Positions 40,250-52,189 of a DNA stretch of 64,000 bases are shown one piece after another. How positions within the stretch are numbered: position 1 is the first letter of the stretch; each line of letters begins with the position of its first letter. Both the position numbers and the translations under genes were made by a program. Origin of the DNA: Sinohyriopsis cumingii (lineage: Eukaryota > Mollusca > Bivalvia > Unionida > Unionidae); contig CM068830.1 of the NCBI GenBank assembly GCA_028554795.2, positions 45,460,227 through 45,524,226 on the forward strand. Reading direction: 5' to 3'. Under the pieces are notes generated by a model. The model was not told the origin of the DNA, did no database searches, and was given only the letters and a program-made list of their open reading frames with translations.

Positions 40250-43200
40250 TCATGCCCCCTTCATTATCATTCTGGAAAATAATTTATCCATTTTTGTCGG
40301 ACTTGCATTTTATACTGATTGATGAGAGTTTCTTCTGTGGGTACAGACGCTGCTTCCTCAACTTACGGGGGAATGCTCTTTGTAAAAAGGGCACCTCTTC
40401 TTCGTCGATGAAAGCTGCGTTCTGACACGTGTTGTTTACTTTTTTATCCTACAGCACTTGTCCATCTGGGAAGCTTCTAACTTGGGACTATGTTTAGTTC
40501 CTTTATGTCGATGAGGGAAAGTTTGTCCTTTGAGGTGGGTTGAAAGATTTAAAAGGTTTTCCTGTACCCGGCGGCGGGTAGCGGTAGCGTTGCCAATACA
40601 CCAGAGACACTCCATAGCTCCCGCACCCGCACCCCGTAAAGATAAAGATATATATTACAAATTTAAGGAACCAATTTTTTCAGGGAAGATAAATCCGATT
40701 GGAACTGACAAAAATTTAAAGCGGTATATAGGCAACTTAAAGCGCCCGCTGCAGGACTAAAAGTCGTCTTCAGAGCGCATGAAACGCTTACATGTTTACC
40801 TGATTTCATTTCCATTTTTAGACAATGTGCAATGTTGTAAAGGGAAATCTGGTGGAAATTACCGACGCCAGGGAAAATAGCTATATTTACAATACCATCC
40901 ATGGTTTTAGCAGTAAGTACTAGTTTGTACATGCAACCACAATGCTTTATTGCTTTATTGCATCGTTTTCCTTTCTATTTATTCATGGTAGGGAAACGCG
41001 TATTTGTTTCGTCCATAAGCAGAATACAGCAAATTGCGCGATATCTGCCTTACTCTTGAAAGAAAAATACGAATAAGGTGTTGTTAAAGAGAAGTAAGAT
41101 TGTGATATGAAGTTATTTGAATGGGCATAATTGAAACTTTTCAACGACTCATTTAAGAACAAACCAATATAATTTATTCCACCAAGTATTTTATAATTGT
41201 TCATCATAAAATATTCACACTTATTGTTTGCTAACAGCACCCGGTCTGGAAATTATTAAAACATTTCAGCTTGGTAATTTCTGTCGATCAGTCATACGAT
41301 TTTATATTTGATGAAAATTTAGTGATTGAATATTTTAAATAACAAAAGCTTTATTTCAAATAACGTTTACAGCTATATTATTTCCATTTTTTTTATATAT
41401 AGTTTTGTCCTTTCGTCACGTAATCGTATCATTTATTTTTATTGGCTCTCTTTTAGTCAATAATTCATTATCTCGCATTATTAACGATAATCTTCTTTAT
41501 TTCTAGTCTTTTGAATTATCGTATAAGAAGTCGTAATTAAACTACTTTGTTTTCGAAAGGGGTATTGAAGAAGGACATGTCTGTGAAATGGATAAGAGAT
41601 TTTGTCAAAAGCTGAAAGCTGTTGTCAGTTTTGCCCAGCCGTACTACCATAACCTTTGACCTTTTCATGTCGAATTGTTTTGTTTTTTTGTTTTTTTGTT
41701 GTTTTTTTTCTTCATGGTTTTCTTTCTTGACGTATTGTTCCTTCCTTCCGTCAGTCATTTTTTTTTTTGTTGTATTATTTCGTTTTCTTTTATCGAATTT
41801 TTTGGAGATATGAATTTAGAAAAAGAGCAAGTAACTTTGCAGGAGAACAGAGCGCTAATGACATGTTTTAAATTATATATTCTATGTTGATGCACATCTT
41901 ACTAAGGAAATCCCTCCCCATCTTTTTAAAACGTTTTGAGTTTTCTCCTATTAGAACTGCGATGTTTGAAATTTCCGTACGTTGTCACTAGACAGAGCAG
42001 GAGAAATGGCAACAATGTCATAGAACCGTAGCACACCCAGTACAGAAATGGATTTGTGACTTGTTTCTGATTTTCAAGTATCCAAATGTTCATTCAAGAC
42101 ATGTTGTGGTGATTGCAAGGCGTGATACATCACATATAGGGGACCTAAGATTGGAATTTTAGACACGATGATTTTAAACAGAAAGATTTGAATTTTGCCA
42201 AAGTCCTCAGCATACAAAAAGGAGGCTTTCGTCTTGCACCACCGTCCAAATCATTCGATGCTTATTTGGAAATGACGTATTTTTTAACAGAGCAAGTAGA
42301 TTAAACGTATACATGCGTAGGACAAAACGTTGAGCCCATACATTGTTTCATTCATGTACATGTGTGCGTTTGAGGTCTATCACATAGTACGGACAATGCA
42401 AACGTCTTCCTCATCCAGATCGAATCATTTGCTTTGTGGTATTGGCATTAATGGTAGCCAGTGCATTCACACACTTGAATTCACCTGAATTCGTTTACGT
42501 AGCTTGCACAAAGGTGCATCCTGTTGCAAGCAGACTTATCACATCTTATCACACCAGCTCCTTCCGTCCTTTCTGGCTAGGATCTTTTGGTATCAAAACA
42601 GACAAAAGTAAACGACCTACTTGATCCGCTGGGCTTCAGAAACAATATTTAGTAACAAGTTCCCACTTCCAACTAATGATTGAAAAATAGCTTCTTGCGT
42701 GTAATACATCAAACTATTGTATGGGTTCGAGAGTCTCTCGTCTTTGTTGTTGTCGTTGTTTTTGGACAAACAAACAAAAACGTCCACTGTCAACTGTCGA
42801 TCCAGCATTCTCAGAACGTATATAGAGTGCCACTTTGAAGCGCTCAACTAATTCGTCTGTTTCCTTTCTTACCCTGACATGTAGAGCAAAGTGCTAGAAA
42901 ACACGTCGCAAATCAGGTCTGTGATTTATTTTTCCCTATATACGACAGACAGCTTATGAAATCACAGCCAGTCAATGCACCAACACCTAGAGGAGTCTGT
43001 ATGTATCTGAACCTAAATTATGCGTATTGATGTGACCTTTCCCATAGCAAAACCGGTTTTTAACATATGTCCGAAACTACATCTCATTGCATTGCAGTGT
43101 CTGAACAAAATGCACAGACAATCTGGCAATATATGTGTCTGGCGAGACTATGAGTAAACGTTTGAAATTTCGAAAATCATTTTAAACACACATCAGTACT

Positions 43201-46200
43201 AGTTTTGTCTTCCTTCTTTTGGTCTGGATCGGGATCGGATTGTGCTAACTTCATTGCTGATGGCCAACGATACACTTCTCAACACACTGAAATCCTGCCG
43301 GTAGGACAAATTGCTGACCTGGCTGCAAGTGCTTGTCAACATTTGTTGACCATGCAGTTGCAAACAAAATCAGCGAGAGTTACTTTTTTCTGAGGAATTA
43401 TAAACATTTTTATTATATCGATTTGGCATTTGGACTTTATAATATGATTCCCAAGGACCGGGAAGCTCCTCTTTGACCTGTTGAAGATATTGTATTGCTA
43501 TTTATCCAAATGTAGACACTTTGCTCCCTTTGGCTATCTAGGTCACCGCAATACTATCAACTATATGACATATCGGGATGGCGGTACAGTTAGCCGACGG
43601 GTGACAATATTTCTCGAGCTGCTTGAAGAAAAAGAACACTTTTTGTGTCTTTCATAGAGTTACAACTGGATAGTAAGGCAAAAAAGGTAATTCTTAAGAG
43701 GAAATTCATTTTAGCAACGACTGTCAACTGGCTAAAGAGGTCACGGTAAAATGAACTGGATTAGCTTGACATCGTTGCGTTTTGCGTCCTTTGATTTGGA
43801 TGTATCAGAAAATAACTAAATTTTCTAGTTGGAAGGAGTCTCTCAAAAACGTACCTGATGTGAAATCAACCACTCTTCAACAATTATTTCAAGACACCCC
43901 TTTTCCATCTCAAGAGGTAGTAAATGTCTTAATGCCATGTTACGAGACAGTACTCTCCATGACGCTAACTTTGCGAAGGGTAAAGCATTTTTCCCATCCT
44001 GCTTAAGAAAGCTGAAAGGATCTGGGATTGTTGTTCATTAGCAGTAAATTTTAGTAAGTCGGGATTTAGCATACGCAATGTTGTATGCACTGTAATACCG
44101 CTTGTTACAATTTCAGCATCCAACAATCTTCTGACAAGGTCAAATTTGGACTCTGATACAAAGACATAAATCATCATCGCACATACTAGCGGGCGAAGTT
44201 ATATTTTATTTTAATACAAACATTCGTACTTTTTCGAACACCCTTTTTTAGACAAACGATTCATTTGCTCAAGTAAGTTTGCTTGACATTTTTTCTGTAA
44301 GTAAAAACATGTGTCGTCATATACGTCCTTGCTGCGAAAAGAATCGTTACGACCATTTAGCACACAACATTTATTCAGTGGAATCCATTTTCTTCACTTT
44401 TTATTTTTACAGCAACCATCAGTATCGTAATAAAAATCGTTATAAAACGAAAGTTCGCAATTTTTCATCATTAAATGTTTGCAACCTCTTAAAAGATCTT
44501 TGAGTTTTATCTTGAAGCACTGCATATTGTTACAACCCTTGGTCTTAACATTAATTAACAGAAAGAGGTAAAACCAACACTTTTAAGTAAAACCAACCAA
44601 CGGTTTCTTTCTGTAAGTTACAAAGTGAAAATTGTAGAGATCCTTACAGTATTGTACATTGAATCCCAAATAATCATAAGTGTCCAATAACAAGTCCAAG
44701 AATATAACATGTCCAGAATAAATTCCAATAATTTTGAATATCCTGATGTACCACAATGATGCAAACCAAAAATTCTTTGAATGAGATCACATTAAAACTC
44801 TTTCTATATCCAGAAGAGCAAAAACCATTGCTGAGAATATATAAACAATACAAAAGGTTTATAATTATTGTAATTGATGTTGCGAACAGAATTTGCGAGT
44901 TAGTGCAGTTCTCAGTGATGAGTAATATGTGCTCATTTGGACCGACATCGACTTAAAACACATCGACTTAAAACACATTTTTTATAAGTTTGCAAATTTG
45001 TTTTTTACTAGCTATTCAGATTCCAAGCCTGTTGTCTTCCAAGTCCCTTGTACAGTATTTAAAATTGCCATAAATGAAGAGCTTACTCTAAATGCTTCTG
45101 TGTTATTATTCAAGTAAATAACGATAGATAGATAGATAGATAGATAGACAGACAGATAGATAGATAAATAGATAGATATATAGATAGATCGATAGATAGA
45201 TATATATTATTAGGACGCAATCGCTGTAAAGGTTTATGCCTTGCGAAATACAAACTCTATGGCGGAACATGCTCGCGTTAGATGTTGGTATCAGTGCTGG
45301 ACGATATTATAAATGTGGTATCTCAGTAAAGTCGCGTAATCAGCATTTCCAACCGTGCGGATCTGTTAGTGAGTATTATCGCGCGTGCAAGCGAAGACAC
45401 CGTTGAGGACAAATATACAGAAGTCAGTGAAATAATAGCTAACATTAAGGCAATTGTGGTTGTTGATCCTGACCAATTAAAAACAATACTACAAGAATTA
45501 CAAGAATTATCAGTTACACAATGATTTTTCCTTATACAAGCACGTAGACTGTAAACCAGCTCAAGCAACATTCGCGAGTGCGTGGATCCGAATACTAAGT
45601 GGAATGAGAAGAGCCGACATACTTGAAATGTTAGGACTTTCTCCAGAGGTGCCATAGTTGAATGTGAAGCAAGGCCGATAAATATGAGCGCACTATTATG
45701 TCAAGATTCCTACACGGACCAAGCGAGCCGAAATGGCAAAGATGTTTGGCGATGTACACGAGCGTTGACACCGTTTCACAGCTGGTATAGTCATCGATGT
45801 TGCCCGCATGATCACTGCATGACGCCCGAATTGGAGTTACATATACGTCGTGGTGATTCACCAGATTATCGGGCAACAACGAGACAGGTAAAAGAGTTTG
45901 ATCTGCATCGAATGCATCAATAAGCGCAATCTACAACTACGAGGGAAAAATGCATGACGTTCAGGCTCAGAAAGCTGCAATTTATTGCCTCCCAGCCGTT
46001 TTTGAATTCCAGTCTCGACAGTAACCGTGCAACGAGATCCAACGATCGATTCAAACTTGCCAGCCGTTATGTACCGCTAACTCTGACAAGGTGATAAACT
46101 AAAATGTTCCCATACGAGTTCGTGAGCTGATGAGAAACGTTTCATGAGACACGGTTGCCTCCTCCAAGCGCATTTTACTCGTATCTATCTCGCGAATGTC

Positions 46201-49200
46201 TTTCGACTGATGACTAAGAACATGAAAAGTTTGGTTCACATTCTAACCTAAAGATATAGGCGAGTATCTCGATATGTATTCGAAAATCGGTGCTTTTGCA
46301 CGCAGACGTATTTGAAACTCTCAGTGGCACCGTCCGTCGGCGCTACAGTCTATATCCTGCACACTACTTCTCAACTGCCACGAATGGCCAGGGATATGCT
46401 TTTATGTTAAACAAAAATCGAGTTATAGTTGTTGACAGACAAAGATCAGCATTTGTTTGTCTAGCGGGGAATCGGCGACGGGGTTTCCATCACTAGCCAA
46501 ACACAGTCACGGTAATCCGTAAAGGGTACAGCCAACGATTCAAATTGGCATCCCCACTGCGTTGCTGCTGGCAAGTTAAGTCGTTAACATTAAGATTGTG
46601 AATGCATACGCTCACCCCTTAATTGACCATAGAATACCGTTGTTGTCGTATATTCAGTCTGGACCGCGTCAACAACGTTGTTTCTTGCGCTCACCATAAA
46701 CTGTCACAAAAGAAGCGATGTTCAAGACAGCTTAAACTGCAAATAAGTACCCAACATGGTCTCCGCGCATCAAAATACGTGTTCGTGGTGTTTCAGAATA
46801 CGAATCGAGAAAATAAAAAAAACCAGAGTGGTATGATATTTGACATTCGTAGAGTGTCAAGTGCCATTTTATTACTTTTCATAGGAATAGTTACTTAAAC
46901 AGTCCGTGGTCGACGTTTTCTTTCATGCACGTGTAATTGATCCAATTCTTGTTGACAATGGTGCCGTTGTATTCTGACAAGACTCTGTTATGGAGGGCAC
47001 AAGTTGCCGAATTTGGATCTTGACGCGCCTGTGGAAAATTCATAGAATAGTAATTGAAGCTGTTGCTTTGAAATAATAATGCCCTATCACGAAGTTAAAG
47101 CTGACCTTAGCCCAAACACAACTTGCAAAAATAAACAGCGCAATATCAAACAATTGCATATTCGTATTTCCTTTCTGCAATGTGATTGATCTCTACACAA
47201 TATAGTGAGCTTGATACCTCCTAACAAAAGAACACATCAATGACCTTAAAATTGTTCAAGTTAACACTGGCAGAGATGCAGACCCCCAAAAAAGTAAAAT
47301 ATTTCCAATCCATTTCAGCGTTGTTAGCGACTGTGGATTCCGAGGATACAAGAGCGGCTGCGTTAGGCGGCGTCGAAACTGTATCCAATATGACTCTGAA
47401 AGATAGGTCCATTGAAAAGATCTTGAACAACCCAATACGATTCGTAAATGTCCTCGCCGTGTTTGACGAATTTTGACTTACTGGCTATTGCAAATTCTTT
47501 ATGAACGATGGACTTGCATCGAACATCCCCCTCAAGTTGGAAACCGGGATAGTCAACTGGATTAGATAACATGCCCTGGGACTAATTGGATTGCATGTGT
47601 GGCAACACTCAGGCGTCTTTTGTATTTTGACTCTTACTTGCTTTCACCTTCACTTGCAGCCGTTAATTATTTACATAGACAACAAGATGTCTACCACTGT
47701 TTAATTATATGCTGCCTTGCAAACTAGGCTCGATGAATCCATATGTGGCCATGTTACCATTGAAGCGTTGCGTGCACTCGAGCGATCGCCTACCCCACAA
47801 GTACTTATTTGTTTTATCTTTGTCACTTAGAAAGTATGCTTTGTAACATATCAAAATGCCAACTGACATTTACAGACGCGTAGTCGCAGCAACCCGGTGA
47901 TGATGTTGATCAAAGTGGACATGACTGAGTTTACCAGCCGGGATGCTGTTGACGTCGACCGGGGAGAGATTGTGATTTTTCAAAATCAAACTGAAAAACC
48001 TCTAAAGTGGAAATTTAAGGTGTTGCTTTGAGGCTGCGAGGCGCCGTCGGGAAAAACATGGACGAAATAGAGGGAATCAGAGGCTCTGGTACGTTAATTG
48101 CATTTATTAAGATTTACACAGATGTAACTGATGTTGCGATTAAAGAAGACATAGATGTAAATATTGCAGAGTTGCCCTCACCACCCCGCGTAGTAACAGC
48201 ATGGAGACAGAAATATTAGCCACTGATGGAATATTACATTGGGAATGTGCGGAAAAGGCAAAAAATTGTCGACTTAAAATTATTGATAATATTTATATTT
48301 GTCATAGGCCTGAAAATCACATCTTAAATGTGCTCGAGTCTGGATCATGTTTTTTCATCTCAAGATTATTTCATAATGGGTGGTGTGTAATACATACCCT
48401 GATGAAAGATATACCACTTTTTAAACCATCTATAATACATTATATTGGACGTGATGATAATGTTGAAACGTCTTTTGCAATATCAGTAAAGTCAGTCGCC
48501 AGATTTGAAATTCATTTCGAAGGATTCAACATTTATCAAAATGGGTCCTGAACATTCTTTGGCGTTTCTGTTTACTATAGGATTTATCATTAGATATAAG
48601 TAACCGATTCTGGCCGCGGTGATGTAGTTGGGCAATTTGCTGACAAGATGTTGGTCCGGCCAACATAGATAGCCATTTCATTTAACTTGTCGAAGAATAT
48701 TTGCTTCATAATTATGTTATTTTAAAGATCTCAGATAATTTCAAGCATAATCTTGTTAAATGCCAAATAAGTATAATCTTGTTAAGGAAACACCCTAATA
48801 CATCAACACCAACTCGAAGTCAGCTTGAATCATTGCATTAGCACGCGAAAACGATTTCTCACAGGATACACAGCCAGGAATAGACATATTTAAGGATTGT
48901 TTCTACAACGATGATGTGGAGTTCACCGACAAATTTACCAAGGTTGCATTCCCTGATAATTAGATGGACCAACATTGACTCAGTCAAGAAGAAAATAATA
49001 TCGACTGTTAATCAACAAGAACGTACTTGTCCATGTAACAGTTTTTAGGCGAAGACAAGTACGATCGTTTCAGACATTATTTAATGTTGTAGTCAGTATT
49101 ATTTTATATGAACGCAATACCAAGAACACACAATCGCCGAAGATTTACATATTTCCTAAGTAGATATTCTCTATGATGGCATATAGCACCTGAAGGATGC

Positions 49201-50358
49201 AATATTGTCAAGCATTTATACCTCGCGATTCCATTATTAATAGAAGACAGACCCTCAAAAGTTACAAGCCAAAATATAATTGAAGCGGAACAACAACTGC
49301 AAGATGAAATCGTCAAGAGAACTACGCTACTCGTGAAATACAAACGTGTATGTGTGGTCGTGACGCTGTTTGTGGAATCACCGACGCGACTACTGTTTGC
49401 CTAGGTGTAGCTGTAATTCTAACCACAGTACCTATCATAGTTACACACATCAAATTCGTTTTCGGCGGTAGGTATATCAGTAGTAACCGGTATCGAATGT
49501 GGTGTTTTATAAAATAATCTCGCTGCGGCTGCATTTACGAATACGTGTTTATTTGGAACTTTTTCCGCGCGGCACAGATAAGTCTCAATACAATTACCTA
49601 GCTGTACTCAATAGTTATTGAGAGTTAAACGATTAGTTTAGCTCAGACGACTTCGTCCACAGATACGCAAACTGGGCATTAGCGGCCCTGAGTTTCAGTC
49701 AGTGAAAATTTTGTAAATATTTCCCAGTGTACTCAGAAGTTCACTTATGGGGATACTATCTTATGGTTTTGGAATTTGGGACCATAATCAAGTAGCATGA
49801 TACTAGCGGTTTGTTTGGTTGCATATCTAGGTTTAAGTCTTCTACGCCACATGACTGTCCTCTGGCATGGAAACCTCTTAGTAATTTTGCTGGGCTGGTT
49901 GGCGCGTGGGCTCGAATGCACTCGCATGTGATGTGAAGGCAAATGCATGTGTCGTGGAAGGCTTTGTCCTAGTAACAAAGATCCTGAACTGCTATTATTA
50001 TACTACTTATGTGTGTCAAAATCGATGACTTCAAGATATACAAATTACAAATCAGAAATAATAAGAATGAAGTAATTATCTATTATTTATAGCACTGACA
50101 TACTGGTGGTTGGGCGGAAATGACATAGAATCTGAGGGAAAGTGGATGTGGACGGCTAGTCGAACTTTATTCAATAGCTCGTATACTAACTGGCGCAGAG
50201 GGGAACCCAGCGATTCGGGCTCAAATAAAGAAGACTGTCAACACATGTACAGTGACGACGGTACTTGGAATGATGCGGACTGCACTGTTACGATGCACTA
50301 TGTTTGTGAGAAAAGGTCCGTTTTTCATTCAGCTTTATATGTTGAAGCAATGAAATGA
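38996..50358 (+). CDS. Secreted C-type lectin B, four exons with a 9.2-kb last intron
   Basis: Tandem paralogue of lectin A. Exons 38996-39050, 39891-39979, 40822-40912 and 50093-50358 join in phase (1,0,1) to 166 codons plus TGA. Residues 1-18 are a signal peptide. The CTLD has CPDGW (23-27), MCNVVKGNLVEI (50-61), WWLGGNDIE (83-91), EPS (116-118) in place of EPN, WND (137-139) and the last cysteine C150, followed by a 16-residue tail. The intron positions match lectin A, except that the 45-nt micro-exon is absent. The exon 2 donor, gtattt, is weak and runs into a (CATA)n microsatellite, and intron 3 carries decayed foreign-looking DNA. The gene may be poorly spliced, but its frame is open throughout. 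Ligand preference is uncertain because of EPS. Confidence 0.82.
39594..39631. repeat. (GATA/GGTA)n microsatellite
   Basis: Imperfect agatagatagataaattggt plus aggtaggtagatagatag in lectin B intron 1. Confidence 0.9.
39891..39979 (+). CDS. Lectin B exon 2 (CTLD start)
   Basis: 89 nt after cttttttttag-type pyrimidines. It encodes GICPDGWISHMESCYLFSHD and ends at L48. The donor gtattt departs from consensus, and a (CATA)n tract follows within about 8 bp. Confidence 0.83.
39987..40021. repeat. (CATA)n microsatellite next to lectin B exon 2 donor
   Basis: About nine cata units starting a few bases after the exon 2 donor. Confidence 0.95.
40216..40249. repeat. (ATT)n microsatellite
   Basis: About 11 att units in lectin B intron 2. 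Confidence 0.95.
40822..40912 (+). CDS. Lectin B exon 3 (CTLD helix region)
   Basis: 91 nt between ttttag and gtaagt. It encodes TMCNVVKGNLVEITDARENS, matching lectin A exon 4 in position and phase. Gly-Gly of lectin A is Lys-Gly here. Confidence 0.85.
40913..45120. other. First part of lectin B intron 3, mixed and unassigned
   Basis: AT-rich to about 42 kb, then CpG-richer with short open frames on both strands (for example 43205-43393 plus, 43965-44177 minus) that look protein-like but match nothing I recognise. Could be decayed insert DNA. Confidence 0.3.
45122..45205. repeat. (GATA)n microsatellite
   Basis: About 80 bp of imperfect gata/gaca/taga units at the left edge of the coding-like insert. 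Confidence 0.95.
45320..49520 (+). pseudogene. Decayed coding-like insert of unknown origin in lectin B intron 3
   Basis: A run of plus-strand open segments in changing frames with protein-like composition: about 45325-45524 (ends KTILQELQELSVTQ, stop), 45549-45656, 45684-45923, 47240-47476, 47900-48031, 48028-48219, 48201-48551, 48826-48963, 49211-49330 and 49334-49515. The 48201-48551 segment has a WEC..NC..H..NH cysteine/histidine pattern faintly like a FLYWCH finger; 49334-49515 has a cysteine-rich start and one hydrophobic, membrane-like stretch. CG dinucleotides are visibly denser than in flanking DNA. No splice sites join the pieces, so frameshifts from decay are likelier than exons. 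It may be an old large mobile element or endogenous virus, but no hallmark gene is recognised. Confidence 0.4.
50093..50358 (+). CDS. Lectin B exon 4 (CTLD ligand-binding half)
   Basis: 266 nt after ttatag. It encodes WWLGGNDIESEG, GEPS, WND and HYVCEKR, then a 13-residue extension before TGA at 50356-50358. A weak gtccgt after EKR could be a donor to an unseen exon, but the read-through to TGA is simpler. Confidence 0.88.
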
Positions 50359-50507
50359 TTTTTTTTATTGTTAGTCGTTTTGACCGAAAATTATGGCACT
50401 CTCTAGAAAGGACGTATTGAAGAGTATCAAGCATATAGATTATCTCTTAGTGTGAATAAGCTAGATCTGTTGTTTCAGGTGTCAGAATACCACTTTAAAA
50501 TCTAAAC

Positions 50508-50830
50508 CACCGCTCCGGTGGCCTAAGTGGTTGGAGCGTCCGTCTCGAGTGCGGGATGTCGTGGGTTCGAACCCCGGCCAATTCATACCAAAGACTTATG
50601 AAAATGGTAATAGCAGCTGCCTCGCTCGCTTGTCGCTCAGCATTAAGACGTTAGTTTTAGGACTGGTCGGCCTGGTGTCAGGATAATGTGATTGGGTTGA
50701 ACATAATGCCACATGTTTGTGACATGATGCCACAGTGTTAGACATCATTATAAACTGTCACACTGCAGACATCGTAGCCATATGACTAAAATTGTTAAAA
50801 ACTCCTTTAAAAATCTAAATAACACACACA
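50508..50830 (+). mobile_element. SINE family 2, full-length-like copy
   Basis: ccgctccggtggcctaagtgg (box A) and gggttcgaaccccgg (perfect box B), then cataccaaagacttatgaaa, cagcattaagacgttag and a (CA)n-like end. Lies 150 bp downstream of the lectin B stop. tttaaaatctaaa precedes it and a similar string is near its 3' end. Confidence 0.92.
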
Positions 50831-51737
50831 CAAATACCAAAAAATATATAGCATCTGACAGGAGATGGATACAATGTTGATGAAATATTAGGTACAAAAA
50901 TGAAATTCTGGTCATATTATGTTAGTAATATAACAGGTAAATCACTGTTTGCATTAATCTGGGTCTTTAAGTTGTTTCAATCGTGTATATACTCGTAGTC
51001 TAAAGACCTTGCGTTTTTAAAGGCATATTTTCATTGTTGTAAATATCACATACAAGTATAAACGTCTTCCGTTACTAAAATGTTTATAATGAATGCTTTT
51101 TGCACATTGGCTATTTTGCAGCTCAATCTTAGATGGTGGCGAAATAGTGGGCTGATGATGACCTCAAGAAATCTCTACGCTTTTCTTTCAACGAAGTAAT
51201 TTTCTTCTGGTATTTACATGTGGCAAAGAACTTTCACTAGTTTATTAAAACGTTACAACTTTATTTTTGGTGTTTGACTTTTATCAAAATCTCTGTTATA
51301 AAACAACGGTGAAATGATACAGACTATATACACGTAATTTGGAGCTTGAAAGTTATAATTGTTATGTTGAAATGCATACAATACAAATGATTCACATTTT
51401 TCTTTTTAAAAAATTACATTTGCTTAATGCACTCTTTTTATATACTGAATGCAAGTCATCTTTGCTTTTTTGCAAAACTTTCATAAAACGTAAATTTGAA
51501 TGTATTTAAAGCCAAAACCTTGAATAATAAAAAGAAAACCTATTGAATAGATGATTGTAGTAATTGTTCTATGATTATGGCTTGATGACTGTAATAAAGT
51601 AGATGGTTCCGAGATTTCAAAGCCATTTATTATTCAATCAAGAATCTGAAAGATTTGGTGATGGTCAAATGAGAATTTTCTGGTTCCAACATTCATAATT
51701 CTAAAACGTTCTGACAAAACGTGCTTACATCATTCAA

Positions 51738-52186
51738 CATGGCCATAATTGTTGGCCAACGATATAATATTCCATTGACCAAAAAAGACGAGGTTATTAT
51801 AAAAACAGGCAGTGGTGTAAAGAAGTAGAGAGCGTCCTTTTTCCGCTGCAGGGCTTCGGTTATGGCACGCTTTGGGACGTAAACGCCAGAAAATTACTCG
51901 TGCAAAAGAGATTAGAAACTTAATAATTCCTCAGTTTTGTTAATAGAGTGATGTACGATATATATTATAGTATCATATATTGTTTTGTTGATTATGATGC
52001 GCCAACCAAAGACGACATAACTATGGACGAACCCAACAACTGAACAGATTACTACACAGAAGGAAAATAATAGTTATGTAGAACCAATCCGAATCATCGT
52101 TCGCGTTGAATACAACATATTACAGAATCCAGACCTCAAGGCATGTACCCTTGAGAAAGCTTTGGGCAACATGAAAGGAAAATAAT
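51738..52186 (+). pseudogene. Short coding-like remnants downstream of lectin B
   Basis: An ATG at about 51738 opens MAIIVGQRYNIPLTKKDEV and stops after about 30 codons; a shifted frame continues with LFPLQGFGYGTLWDVNARK. A second open segment at about 52025-52186 contains VEPIRIIVRVEYNILQNPD and ends LGNMKGK, stop. Same broken-frame style as the 45-49 kb insert; unassigned. Confidence 0.35.
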
Positions 52187-52189
52187 GGT

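Noticed and set aside
40440-40500. Possible counterpart of the 45-nt micro-exon in lectin B intron 2
   Set aside because: An acceptor-like cctacag occurs, but the following sequence does not resemble the lectin A micro-exon and no donor follows in phase.
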